Positions 26,872-35,158 of a DNA stretch of 35,158 bases are shown here, piece by piece. The position numbers and the translations under genes are program-made. The notes under the pieces are model-generated. The model searched no databases and was not told where the DNA came from. It was given only the letters and a program-made list of their open reading frames with translations. Source of the stretch: Deltaproteobacteria bacterium CG11_big_fil_rev_8_21_14_0_20_45_16 (GTDB taxonomy: Bacteria > Bdellovibrionota > UBA2394); the NCBI GenBank assembly GCA_002787535.1, contig PCXB01000005.1, positions 1-35,158 on the forward strand, in the 5' to 3' direction. The first letter of the stretch is position 1. Each line of letters starts with the position of its first letter.

Positions 26872-28248
26872 ATGGCAAGAACGGTCGACTTATCGACTGT
26901 CGAAGCTTCTGGAAAGCGAAAATGGATCTATCCAATAGTTTCAAGGGGCCTTTGGTATCGTAGGCGGAAATGGGCCGCCTACGCACTAATCATTTGGCTA
27001 GTTGGCGTACCGTGGACTCAATGGGACGGTCGGCAAACTCTTCTCTTCGATTTTTATCATCGTAAATTTCAAGTTTTTGGGTGGACGTTTTTTGCCAATG
27101 AAAGCTCGGTGTTTCTTGGTTTTGTATTATTTTTTATAGCGTCGATTTTGATATTAACAGCCTTGTTTGGAAGAGTGTTTTGCGGATGGGCGTGTCCGCA
27201 AACTGTTTTTATGGAATTTATTTTTAGGCCCATAGAGCAGTGGCTTGAGGGAACGGGCTTGTCTCAAAAGAGATGGAATCAACAAGAGTATTCCAAAAAA
27301 CTGCCTCGAAAATTGGTCAAGTATTTTCTATTTTTTTCAATATCAATGGTTCTTTCAAACACTTTTATAGCCTATCTTTTTGGCTCACATCACCTAATAA
27401 AAATGATTCAAGAGGGACCACTGAGTAACGCCAGCATATTTTTTGGAATGCTATTTGTCGCTGTTCTTATTAATTTTCAATTTGGGTGGTTTCGAGAGCA
27501 AGTTTGCGCCTTTGTGTGTCCCTATGGACGTCTCCAATCCATTCTGTTGGATCGGCACTCCGTGATTGTCGCTTATGATGCAAAGCGCGGGGAACCCCGA
27601 GGAAAACTTGGACAGACTTCGGGAGATTGTATCGATTGCCATAAGTGCGTACAAGTTTGTCCAACGGGAATTGATATACGTGCGGGGCTTCAATTGGAAT
27701 GTATTCATTGCACTCAGTGTATCGATGTCTGTGACGAGGTGATGACCAAAATCGGTAAGCCCATCGGATTGATTGCTTATAATACGCAAGCGGCCATGGC
27801 TGAAAAACCAAAAGTTATTTTCCGACCACGCCTGCTTATTTATGGGCTAGTTTTTTTAATTGGAGGCTTCTTAATGGGGGCTTTTGGACTTGGGCGGAAA
27901 TCTATCGACGCCAGCCTTCATCGTGAGGCGGGAAGAAATCTTTTTGAGAAAGTGGGACAGACTGAGTTTGTTAACAATTTCAAAATAAATATTCAAAATC
28001 GTTTGGACGAGTCTCAGAAACTGTCGTGGCAATTGATTGAACCTCCTTCGGCCGAGCTTATTTTGCCGGAGGGTGAAATTGAATTGAAACCCGAGGAAAA
28101 GAGAAGCATACAACTGCTCATAAAGATGAAATCAGAGGACTTTCATTCGGAGGTCGGTTCGATTCCTTTAAAGATTAAAATCAGTGTGGATGCCGATAAT
28201 CAAGTAGATTTGAACTCGAAAATCTTTGGCTATGAATCTGATGATTGA
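26872..28248 (+). CDS. ccoG: Cytochrome c oxidase accessory protein CcoG (FixG/RdxA)
   Basis: CcoG is a membrane-bound iron-sulfur protein needed for cbb3 assembly, thought to reduce Cu(II) for insertion. It has about five membrane helices, a NapH/PolyFerredoxin-like FCGWACPQTVFMEF, CAFVCPYGRLQS, then two 4Fe-4S motifs: CIDCHKCVQVCP and CIHCTQCIDVC. The final 110 residues form an Ig-like FixG C-terminal domain. The start is ambiguous: GTG at 26869 stands seven bases after GGAGG and ATG at 26872 ten bases after; I give the ATG. It lies in the usual place after ccoP. Confidence 0.95.
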   Translation: MARTVDLSTVEASGKRKWIYPIVSRGLWYRRRKWAAYALIIWLVGVPWTQWDGRQTLLFDFYHRKFQVFGWTFFANESSVFLGFVLFFIASILILTALFGRVFCGWACPQTVFMEFIFRPIEQWLEGTGLSQKRWNQQEYSKKLPRKLVKYFLFFSISMVLSNTFIAYLFGSHHLIKMIQEGPLSNASIFFGMLFVAVLINFQFGWFREQVCAFVCPYGRLQSILLDRHSVIVAYDAKRGEPRGKLGQTSGDCIDCHKCVQVCPTGIDIRAGLQLECIHCTQCIDVCDEVMTKIGKPIGLIAYNTQAAMAEKPKVIFRPRLLIYGLVFLIGGFLMGAFGLGRKSIDASLHREAGRNLFEKVGQTEFVNNFKINIQNRLDESQKLSWQLIEPPSAELILPEGEIELKPEEKRSIQLLIKMKSEDFHSEVGSIPLKIKISVDADNQVDLNSKIFGYESDD

Positions 28249-28942
28249 GCCGGCCTTTTTGCAAATCCTGAGCCTTGGATTAATTTGGGTAAGTTTTCAC
28301 TGCGGTCCAATGTGTGGACCTATCGTGCAGGGACTTCGCTTGGATGATGGGGGAAGGTGGGGGTGCTTAAGAGGATTGCTTTTCTATCAACTCGGACGCG
28401 CACTGCCTTATGCCATCTTTGGAGCTGTGGCTGGAGCCTTGGGTTCAAGTGAGAAGTTTGGCTTCTCTCAACTCGGGTTCATAATACTCTTTGTCCTTTG
28501 TTTCATGCTGATTTTTAAACTTGGATGGATCAAGAGGAAGCCAAAAAGCTCCAAATGGTCTGTGATGATGTCGAGACTTCTTGGCCTCTTTCAGAGATAT
28601 GAATTGGGAAATCGCCGCTCATTTATGTTAGGGATCTTATTTTCCCTGTTGCCCTGCATGTTAGTAGGTTGGGCTTTGAGTGTGGCCGCAACGACGCAAT
28701 CTATCTGGAAAGGCGCGATCTGCATGTTATTACTTTTGCTCATGACGAGCTTGCCGCTAGGATTGATTGTTTGGGGATCCAAGAAGCTTTGGAGGGTGTT
28801 AGGACGAAAATCGGAAATCTTATCCCTTGCTATATCTATCGTGTGGACGACTTTGATGTTAGCTGCGGCTCGAGGCTGGATAGAACATTTGCACTATCAC
28901 TTTGAAATCTTAGACAAACCTCTGACATTGATGTTTTGGTAG
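28232..28942 (+). CDS. SafE/UreH-type membrane protein, probably copper-linked cbb3 assembly factor
   Basis: A membrane protein of about 236 residues with six helices. The first helix holds FHCGPMCGP, matching the HCxGMCG motif of the UreH_2/SafE family (cytochrome c biogenesis-like membrane region), and LLPCMLVGWAL repeats the pattern in the second half. Such genes often sit between ccoG and ccoI, and a role in copper handling for the oxidase is inferred; no substrate is proved. No ccoH is visible here, the place it usually has. Possible starts are TTG 28226, ATG 28232 and ATG 28241, all overlapping the ccoG end. Confidence 0.85.
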   Translation: MNLMIEPAFLQILSLGLIWVSFHCGPMCGPIVQGLRLDDGGRWGCLRGLLFYQLGRALPYAIFGAVAGALGSSEKFGFSQLGFIILFVLCFMLIFKLGWIKRKPKSSKWSVMMSRLLGLFQRYELGNRRSFMLGILFSLLPCMLVGWALSVAATTQSIWKGAICMLLLLLMTSLPLGLIVWGSKKLWRVLGRKSEILSLAISIVWTTLMLAAARGWIEHLHYHFEILDKPLTLMFW

Positions 28943-28944
28943 TT

Positions 28945-31254
28945 ATGGCTGTAATTCCGGCTCATCATTCCTGCAAGCATTGTGGTCTAGACTCCGAAGA
29001 AAGCGATTTTTGTTGCTTTGGCTGTCGGACGGCCTATGAAATCATTCAAGCCAGCAGGCTCGGGGATTTTTACAAGAAGAATGAGCCTTCCAAAAAGCCA
29101 GTCGATAGCATCGCAAGCGAAAGTCTCGAGGCCTTGGATCAGGATGACTTCCTTCAATCGCAGTGTCGCAGGGTGAATGGGGAATGGGTGGGGCGATTTG
29201 CAATCGAAGGCTTGCATTGTTCAGCTTGTATTTGGCTATTGGAAAATCTTCCGGCGATGGAGGCCAATTGTCTGAATGCTAGGGTTAATTTCGGAGCCGG
29301 CGAAATTGAATTGCGTTTTAAAGATCATCTTTCTCTGATCGCACATAAGATTAATCAACTGGGCTATTGTTTGCGTCCAACTGACCATGAAGATCTGAGA
29401 TCGAGCTTGAAAACTAGAGAGTTGTTAAGACTCGGTGTAGCGGGAGCCCTTGCAGCGGCTCTCATGCATATTGGGTTACTATTCTTGGCGGCCTGGAACA
29501 ATCCGATGTCGCATGGAGATGCCAAAGCTTTGGGGTTTATTTCGGCGGCATTGATGATTCCAATTTTTTTCTACGCCGCACAGCCTTTTTTTATATCGAG
29601 TCTTAGGTTTTTGAAAATTGGTCGATTGCATCGAGATATTCTTGTGGTTGCAGCTATTGCGTTCGGGTTCTCGTTTAGTTTGGCACAAACTATTCGTGGG
29701 GGCATCGACGTTTACTACGACTCGATTGCCATGTTGGTCTTTCTCCTTCTAGCGGGCCGATATCTGATTGGATTTCAACATAAAAAACTTCGGCAATCAT
29801 TAGATCAGAAAGTCCAACGCTACAATTTCTCGAAGCAAGCTTTTGAATGGGTAATGGGTCGAAGCCTTAAGGTCGGGGATCGGTTGTTGATTAGGAAAAA
29901 TGAAACGCTGGCGTGTGATGCGAAACTCTTGAGCGCCGAAAGCTGGTTGGAGACAAGCGTTGTAACTGGAGAGTCAGTTCCACGAAGATATCTAAAGGAT
30001 GCTGAGCTCCCTGTGTTGGCGGAGAATTTGGGAGGAGACATCGAAGCTGTCTGTACCAAAACCTGGAGCGAATCTTGGATTATGAAATCGGCTGGTGAGT
30101 TTCAAACGAAGGAGGTGGAGACCCCCAGTCGTTGGATGGATCTTTTTGTCGTGCTTGTCGTGCTGATAGCCATCTCAGCGTGGTTTTGGGGAGGCCAAGA
30201 TTGGATTTCAAAATCGATGGCCATTTTGATTGCCGCCTGTCCTTGTGCTTTAGGTCTTTCAAGACCCCTTGTGTTGGCGAGTTTTTGGCGCCAGGCTCTT
30301 AATCATCATTATTTAATTAAGAACTTGGATCGATGTTTGAACTGGCGGAATCTTCGTGGAATTGCGTTCGATAAAACAGGGACTCTTAGCGAAGCGAATC
30401 TTCAGCTCGGGGAATCTAAATTTGAGGGAGAGGCTAAGCTTACTGATTATGCCAATATTATTTATGGCATGGCTTCAACCAGCGCGCACCCGGTTTCCAG
30501 GGCGATAGCTTTTCATATTTATGATAACTGCAAATTTGATCCGCTTGATCTTCATGTCGTAGATCAAGCAGGTAATGGTTTAACTTGCGAGTACCTTGGT
30601 GATTCCTATTTTTTAGGCAGAAATGGAAACCGAGGATTGAAAAATTTAGATTTGATGTCCTGCCAGTTCTTCAAAAATGACCGATGTCTTGGAAGCTTTT
30701 ATTTTGAAGACCGAGCTGAGTGTACGGCGCTCCAGGCTTTAGAACAATTGCGGGCCCAGGGACAGGCATTGTCCTTACTTTCGGGGGATCATTTTGAGTC
30801 GGTAAAATCTTTTGAGAAAGAGCTTGGGTTTGAATTTGATCACGTACTTGCTGATCAAAAACCAGGGGACAAAATAAACTATATCTTGAGCCAACCAAAT
30901 TGCGCTTTTGTTGGTGATGGCCTTAACGATGTCGGGGCACTTAAAGTGGCCTATGCGAGTATGGGGTTTCAGACGAGTCGGGAGGCCAATTTTGAATCCG
31001 CAGATATTTATCTGATTCGTAAGGATCTTAGAATGGTCCCCAATTTTATCGAAGGCGCTCGCCGAGCCTATAGTCGAATTAAGATAAATTATGGAATTTC
31101 TCTACTCTACAATGTGGCAAGTATTGTCTTGATAGCTTCCGGCCTGGCTGGACCCGTAATCTGCGCGATCTTTATGCCACTCAGTAGTTTGAGTGTTGGA
31201 TTAATGTCTCGTTATTGGAAGGCTTTTGCGGGAACTACGAAGCCTGCTGCATAG
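28945..31254 (+). CDS. ccoI: Copper-transporting P1B-type ATPase CcoI (FixI)
   Basis: CcoI exports copper to the periplasm for cbb3 oxidase. From the ATG at 28945 the order is: a cysteine-rich N-terminal segment HSCKHCG with a following CCFGC as in FixI-type ATPases, a heavy-metal domain with GLHCSACIW near residue 91, six to eight membrane helices, an actuator domain with VVTGES, the copper-selective CPC at 432-434, the phosphorylation site DKTGT with Asp476, a nucleotide-binding HP motif (SAHPV), and the hinge GDGLNDV. This N terminus separates CcoI from general CopA. A TTG at 28936 is an alternative start. The gene begins two bases after its membrane-protein neighbour. Confidence 0.95.
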   Translation: MAVIPAHHSCKHCGLDSEESDFCCFGCRTAYEIIQASRLGDFYKKNEPSKKPVDSIASESLEALDQDDFLQSQCRRVNGEWVGRFAIEGLHCSACIWLLENLPAMEANCLNARVNFGAGEIELRFKDHLSLIAHKINQLGYCLRPTDHEDLRSSLKTRELLRLGVAGALAAALMHIGLLFLAAWNNPMSHGDAKALGFISAALMIPIFFYAAQPFFISSLRFLKIGRLHRDILVVAAIAFGFSFSLAQTIRGGIDVYYDSIAMLVFLLLAGRYLIGFQHKKLRQSLDQKVQRYNFSKQAFEWVMGRSLKVGDRLLIRKNETLACDAKLLSAESWLETSVVTGESVPRRYLKDAELPVLAENLGGDIEAVCTKTWSESWIMKSAGEFQTKEVETPSRWMDLFVVLVVLIAISAWFWGGQDWISKSMAILIAACPCALGLSRPLVLASFWRQALNHHYLIKNLDRCLNWRNLRGIAFDKTGTLSEANLQLGESKFEGEAKLTDYANIIYGMASTSAHPVSRAIAFHIYDNCKFDPLDLHVVDQAGNGLTCEYLGDSYFLGRNGNRGLKNLDLMSCQFFKNDRCLGSFYFEDRAECTALQALEQLRAQGQALSLLSGDHFESVKSFEKELGFEFDHVLADQKPGDKINYILSQPNCAFVGDGLNDVGALKVAYASMGFQTSREANFESADIYLIRKDLRMVPNFIEGARRAYSRIKINYGISLLYNVASIVLIASGLAGPVICAIFMPLSSLSVGLMSRYWKAFAGTTKPAA

Positions 31255-31344
31255 TGAACCTCGAATTATATGTATTTCAGGCTTTTGAAGGCCCTGCTGG
31301 CTGCACGGGTCTTGCATCAGATTACTCTGGCTTTGGAGGTGCGA

Positions 31345-32739
31345 ATGCAGAGCGCGATTCACTTTTCATTTGGTGTTCTTCGTCTTACTCGTCGAATAGA
31401 TTTAATTTTAGGCTCGTTTATTATTCTCGGATCGTTCTTGATTTCCGCCTGTGGGAATAGTCCTGATAAAAATGGAGACGGAAGCTTTGATCCGAATCTT
31501 TTTGGGAATGGTTACTACTTCCCTGGCGGGATAAATGGCAATGATTTCAAAAATAAAGTTAACGAATTGGACGGAAAGATCGCGTCAGGCCAACTTGGCG
31601 GAACGGGAAACTATACCTACGATCCAGAAACACAGAACACCACAGGGGGCTTGGGCAATTCACCCATAGATGGCAAAACTCCGGCTGCAACGAGTGTCGG
31701 AGATCATGATTTCATTCAGAACTTCACCGACTTTCAGAGCATTTTTGGGAACCTCAATAATGCAGCTGGCGTTGTAAAAATGGTTACGACTTATGAATCG
31801 AGTAGCGGATCACAAATTGAGCGTATCAACACGATAATTATGGATAAGGAATTTGGACACGGCGAGCTTGATGCCACACTAAACCTTGGTGGCCCAAGAG
31901 AAGGCTTTAGTTATCCACCAGGCGCCAGCCCAGAGTTTTTTTGTTCCTTGGTACATATCGATGCGGAGAATCGAAAGATCCTGAAAACCAATGAACTACC
32001 TTTAAGCTTTGACCCAGCGACCATGGAAGTCGGAGATCCCGTCTGTCCGATAGAAAGGAAGCTATTTAATTTGGCCGAAGGTGAGCATGGTAAGATACGT
32101 TTAGAGATTGAAACCGAACCCCTTCCGAAATTTGAGAGCACCCGAAGTACGATTAAGAGTCTGGGGCGTTATGGTGATTTTACTCCCGGACCTTCCAACA
32201 TCATTTTTTATGAGAGCAAAGTAGAGAGTCGAAACGCGGCCAATGAAATCTCATATGTTATTAACAGCTACTTCTTCATTTTGGACGTCCTTCAAATGGA
32301 AGTGCCGGGCCAACTCTCTCCCTATCAATATAAAGGAAAGTTTGGAGATTCAGAATACTATATGATTTTGCCAAGCACTCCCTTCAAGCAGATCAAGACC
32401 CAGGCAGCTCTGCTTGGTGTCGCCGTAGGCGCTAATGAGGCCTACGGAGTTGCCATTACAAGTCAGGAAGAACTAGAATTTATAAAAGGAATCATTCCCG
32501 GAAATCGAGTGTGGATGGGGCTCGATGATATTGCCTCGGAGGGAAGCTTCAAGCTGCATAGTGAGGAAGTCTTTAGCTTTTCGAATTGGGCCAGCGGTGA
32601 ACCAAACAACGATGGAAATGAGGACTGCGCCCATTTAAATTATAGTCGGGGAGGGGACTGGAACGATACGGAATGTTACCATGCCTATCCTGTTCTGATC
32701 GAAGTTAAAGTAGATTCCGGAAGCCTTCAACTTCCCTAA
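31345..32739 (+). CDS. Lipoprotein with C-terminal C-type lectin domain
   Basis: GGAGG (31335-31339) five bases before the ATG at 31345 fixes the start; an upstream ATG at 31270 lacks this. A signal with TRRIDLILGS ends in the lipobox ISAC with cysteine 36. A Gly/Asn/Asp-rich linker (about 40-110) and a region without recognised domain follow. The last 130 residues are a C-type lectin-like domain: VWMGLDDIASEGSF, NWASGEPNNDGNEDC with EPN at 419-421, and DWNDTECY with WND at 439-441. EPN plus WND is the calcium-site pattern of mannose-type lectins. The cysteines at 428 and 444 could form the usual internal disulfide. A surface-exposed carbohydrate binder, perhaps for attachment, is inferred. 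Its stop overlaps the convergent glpK stop. Confidence 0.88.
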   Translation: MQSAIHFSFGVLRLTRRIDLILGSFIILGSFLISACGNSPDKNGDGSFDPNLFGNGYYFPGGINGNDFKNKVNELDGKIASGQLGGTGNYTYDPETQNTTGGLGNSPIDGKTPAATSVGDHDFIQNFTDFQSIFGNLNNAAGVVKMVTTYESSSGSQIERINTIIMDKEFGHGELDATLNLGGPREGFSYPPGASPEFFCSLVHIDAENRKILKTNELPLSFDPATMEVGDPVCPIERKLFNLAEGEHGKIRLEIETEPLPKFESTRSTIKSLGRYGDFTPGPSNIIFYESKVESRNAANEISYVINSYFFILDVLQMEVPGQLSPYQYKGKFGDSEYYMILPSTPFKQIKTQAALLGVAVGANEAYGVAITSQEELEFIKGIIPGNRVWMGLDDIASEGSFKLHSEEVFSFSNWASGEPNNDGNEDCAHLNYSRGGDWNDTECYHAYPVLIEVKVDSGSLQLP

Positions 32740-34199
32740 TTAGTCAGTGGCGAATTCTTAACCAGAGTCATCCAGCTTGAAAAAGTTTTGCTTAAAGCAT
32801 GGTGCTGTTGTGGGCGGGCTTCAAAAGTGCTTTCAGGTTCATAGCTCGCAGCAATTTCGTGGAGATCATACAGACCGCTTGCGTAACCCGCCAAGAGAGC
32901 GACTCCGATAGCTGTCGCTTCGAGATTCTTGGGGCGATAAATCTTGCAGTTAAGAACATCTGCCTGAATTTCAAGTAATAGATTATTTTTGACAGCTCCC
33001 CCATCAACTTTCCATCTGGTTTTTTTCAGGGACGCATCTCGTTTCATCGCGTCGATAAGGGCTCTGTTTTGGAAACACAAAGCTTCCAAGGAGGCACGAG
33101 CTATATGAGCTTTTGAGCTTCCTCTCGTTAAACCTTGAATACTTGCTCGGAGTTCACTTCTCCAAAAAGGTGCGCCAAGTCCGGTTAGCGCGGGGACAAT
33201 CATGACACCCCCGCTGTCGGTGACTTCCCTCGCTAAACTTTCGATCTCTTCAGAAGATCGGATCAATCCAAGCTGATCGCGCAACCACTGTACCCAAGCC
33301 CCGCAGATAAAGGCACTTCCCTCCAAAGCGTAGGTTTTTTTCCCATTTGAAAATTCCCAGGCAAGAGTACTCACGAGAGAATTTTTAGAATGTACTGGCC
33401 TGTCGCCGGTATTGAGTAAGACAAAAGCTCCCGTTCCATAGGTAATTTTTCCCTCCCCTTTTTTCCAAGCTAATTGTCCAAATAATGCAGCCTGCTGATC
33501 GCCAAGACAGGCCTGGATAGGAATGCCGTCTGGAAGAAAATCTAGTCCTTTTGTTTTTAAATTCATTCCCTCCGAGGCAATGATTTCAGGGCAAAAAGTG
33601 TGAGGGATATCAAATATATCAAGCAAAACCGAATCCCAACGGGCCGATTTTAAATTAACGAGTTGAGTTCGATGAGCATTTGTTGCTTCGGTGACATTGG
33701 CTCCTGTCATTCGATTTAAAACAAAACTATCAATCGTACGAAACTTGATATCCTTTGAGCGCTTCGAAATCTTGAGGTGCTTGATTAGCCAGGCGATCTT
33801 AGTAGATGAAAAATAGGGGTCAACTGGCGTGCCGGAGCGAGATCGAATTATCTTCCCTTTGGATTTAAGTTTTTTGCAGGCGTCCGACGTCCGACGATCC
33901 TGCCAAACGATAAAAGGATGTAGCGCATTGCTTCCTTGAAATAAGCTTAGAGTTTCGCGCTGATTTGTAAGGCCAATACTGGTAATTTCCCTTGTTGATA
34001 TCTTTGCTTTATTCAAGGTTGTAGAAACCGCAGTGGTCAAACTTTGCCATATTTCTTCGGGTCGATGTTCTACCCATCCCGGTCGAGGAAAGTGCTGCGG
34101 TACGGGGGATGTCGATGTGGCGATAACCTTAGCCTGTTCATTTAAGAGGCAGGCGGTGGATCCGGTCGTTCCCTGATCAATGCCGAGTATAAATGACAT
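32736..34199 (-). CDS. glpK: Glycerol kinase
   Basis: GlpK phosphorylates glycerol to sn-glycerol-3-phosphate with ATP. It is an FGGY kinase with the family signatures: GIDQGTTGS near the start (phosphate loop), SIGLTNQRET, WQDRRTSDAC, GDQQAALFGQ, and WKVDGGAVKNNLLLEIQADVL near the C terminus. I choose the ATG at 34199 (487 residues) because the protein then begins MSFILGIDQGTT like its relatives; a TTG 18 bases upstream would add six residues. No clear ribosome-binding site is visible. No glpF or glpD gene accompanies it here. It is divergent from the J-domain gene and convergent with the lectin gene. Confidence 0.95.
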   Translation of the reverse strand: MSFILGIDQGTTGSTACLLNEQAKVIATSTSPVPQHFPRPGWVEHRPEEIWQSLTTAVSTTLNKAKISTREITSIGLTNQRETLSLFQGSNALHPFIVWQDRRTSDACKKLKSKGKIIRSRSGTPVDPYFSSTKIAWLIKHLKISKRSKDIKFRTIDSFVLNRMTGANVTEATNAHRTQLVNLKSARWDSVLLDIFDIPHTFCPEIIASEGMNLKTKGLDFLPDGIPIQACLGDQQAALFGQLAWKKGEGKITYGTGAFVLLNTGDRPVHSKNSLVSTLAWEFSNGKKTYALEGSAFICGAWVQWLRDQLGLIRSSEEIESLAREVTDSGGVMIVPALTGLGAPFWRSELRASIQGLTRGSSKAHIARASLEALCFQNRALIDAMKRDASLKKTRWKVDGGAVKNNLLLEIQADVLNCKIYRPKNLEATAIGVALLAGYASGLYDLHEIAASYEPESTFEARPQQHHALSKTFSSWMTLVKNSPLTN

Positions 34200-34260
34200 G
34201 CAGTCATTCAACGACAATTCATATAGAATAGGAATAGAATATTTGAGATCCCCTTGAGCT

Positions 34261-34968
34261 ATGATTAAGAATTATTTTGCTGATTTAGAGTTGGATCCTG
34301 AAGCTAGCCTTGATGACATCAAGCATTCATTTAAGAGGCTGGCTAAAAAATTTCACCCCGATTTGCATCCTGGGGATATTTTTGCCGAAGAGTCATTCAA
34401 AAAAATCTCTGAAGCCTACGAAAACTTATGCTCCGATGAGTTACTTGTTAAACAGCGCAAGCTTTTGATGGATCTTGAGATTGATGAGACGACGATCACG
34501 CGCTGGAAAAAAAGAGGAGCCTTTACAAAGGAAGATCTTAGAAAGGCCAAAGACCAAGCTGAGAATCTTGATATTGATCTTGAATTGAGCATGCCCGCCG
34601 CCAAAGACGTGAAACGCTTGGATGTTAGGGTGTCCGTGGAGGAAGTTTGTCTTAAGTGTCAGGGAGAGGGCGGGAGAAAAGGTGCCGCCTTAATGACTTG
34701 CAAAACCTGCGCGGGCCTTGGGTACGGGTTAGTTCAGCGAGGAGCCTATCGGTGGAAGAAGAGTTGTGAGGATTGTCGAGGGAAGGGCTATGTTAGCTTG
34801 GAGCCCTGCTCATCCTGCAAAGGATATGGTAAATTGGCGGTAACGAAAGAATATCGGCTGGATGTTCCCGATCATGCGGGGCCCCAAATTTATCCGGATT
34901 TGGGTCACGCCAGTTACGCTGGGAAGAATCGAGGTCGGCTCCGCATCAAATGGAAAGCTTCAAGTTAG
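34261..34968 (+). CDS. J-domain protein with DnaJ zinc finger, truncated form
   Basis: A J domain at 3-65 contains HPD (32-34), the residues that stimulate DnaK ATPase. The usual Gly/Phe linker is missing and is replaced by a charged helical stretch (about 66-105). Part of the substrate-binding domain I follows, then a complete zinc-finger region with four CxxCxGxG units: CLKCQGEG at 130, CKTCAGLG at 147, CEDCRGKG at 169 and CSSCKGYG at 183. It ends 45 residues later, without domain II and the dimerisation helix, at 235 residues against about 375 for DnaJ. It is therefore a specialised co-chaperone, not the main DnaJ. The open frame ends cleanly, so truncation by frameshift is not evident. 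Confidence 0.88.
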   Translation: MIKNYFADLELDPEASLDDIKHSFKRLAKKFHPDLHPGDIFAEESFKKISEAYENLCSDELLVKQRKLLMDLEIDETTITRWKKRGAFTKEDLRKAKDQAENLDIDLELSMPAAKDVKRLDVRVSVEEVCLKCQGEGGRKGAALMTCKTCAGLGYGLVQRGAYRWKKSCEDCRGKGYVSLEPCSSCKGYGKLAVTKEYRLDVPDHAGPQIYPDLGHASYAGKNRGRLRIKWKASS

Positions 34969-35044
34969 AAAGAAATTCCACTCTTTGTCTGTGATGCGGC
35001 GCCTCGGGCCACTTTCGTCTTGTATAATAAAGTAAGGCCTCTAC

Positions 35045-35158
35045 ATGATTGCGTTTGATTGGTTATTAGAAAGATCTTTTATTTATGGCGGTATGATCGC
35101 GATTGGATTCTTTTCCTTTCAGCTGATCAAGATGCTTTTTCCGGATCAGGAGCTTATG
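35045..35158 (+). CDS. Partial membrane protein, cut by the window end
   Basis: An open frame of 38 codons runs to the last base without a stop. It starts at an ATG seven bases after TAAGG (35033-35037). A TATAAT lies at 35023-35028, but it overlaps the leader so closely that its role as a -10 is doubtful. Residues about 11-32 form one membrane helix (FIYGGMIAIGFFSFQLIKMLF), followed by PDQEL. Too little is present to name a function. Confidence 0.55.
   Translation, partial: MIAFDWLLERSFIYGGMIAIGFFSFQLIKMLFPDQELM

Noticed and set aside
31270-31344. An upstream ATG that would lengthen the lectin lipoprotein by 25 residues.
   Set aside because: It has no ribosome-binding site and would bury the lipoprotein signal, while GGAGG precedes the ATG at 31345 at the right distance.
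34261-34968. The J-domain gene as the main dnaJ of the genome.
   Set aside because: It lacks the Gly/Phe region and the second substrate-binding domain, and no dnaK or grpE is next to it.
34969-35044. A transcription terminator after the J-domain gene.
   Set aside because: No stem followed by a T-run can be drawn; only a short GGCGCC palindrome is present.

Overview
This window looks like the replication-origin end of a chromosome from a member of the Bdellovibrionota (Bdellovibrio-like). I base this on gene order: dnaA, oriC, dnaN, recF, gyrB, gyrA, then a TPR lipoprotein, hemL and a membrane-sector-only ATP synthase cluster, then a reverse-strand block of pdxA, three parvulin-type chaperones and mfd. 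As far as I recall this matches Bdellovibrio, but I could not run a comparison. A fused ccoNO cbb3 oxidase gene, common TTG/GTG starts and many lipoproteins fit the same assignment.

Layout. 1-9832 is the replication core: dnaA, an origin with twelve perfect TTATNCACA boxes in both orientations, a candidate DnaA-trio element, tRNA-Ala(GGC), dnaN, recF, a small secreted repeat protein on the reverse strand, gyrB and gyrA. 9866-13677 is a close-packed forward run: TPR lipoprotein, hemL, atpZ-like, atpI-like, atpB and atpE; the F1 genes are not here. 13684-13943 is a long palindromic element, followed by a small protein resembling DnaA domain IV. 14355-22762 is a reverse-strand block that reads, in transcription order, namZ, mfd, two parvulin lipoproteins, a SurA-like protein and pdxA; it links wall-sugar release, transcription-coupled repair, envelope protein folding and vitamin B6 synthesis. 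22845-23696 is a secreted protein with an HExxH zinc-peptidase motif. 23771-31254 is a complete microaerobic respiration unit: ccoS, fused ccoNO, ccoQ, monoheme ccoP, ccoG, a SafE/UreH-like membrane protein and the copper ATPase ccoI, behind a 12-bp palindrome resembling an FNR/FixK site. 31345-32739 is a lipoprotein with a C-type lectin domain. Then come glpK (reverse), a shortened J-domain protein and the start of a membrane protein cut by the window end.

Most of the window is core genome. The least explained items are the palindromic element with its DnaA-IV-like neighbour, the HESWH protein, the C-type lectin lipoprotein and the two-repeat cysteine protein next to recF. I saw no insertion sequence, prophage, CRISPR array or rRNA gene.
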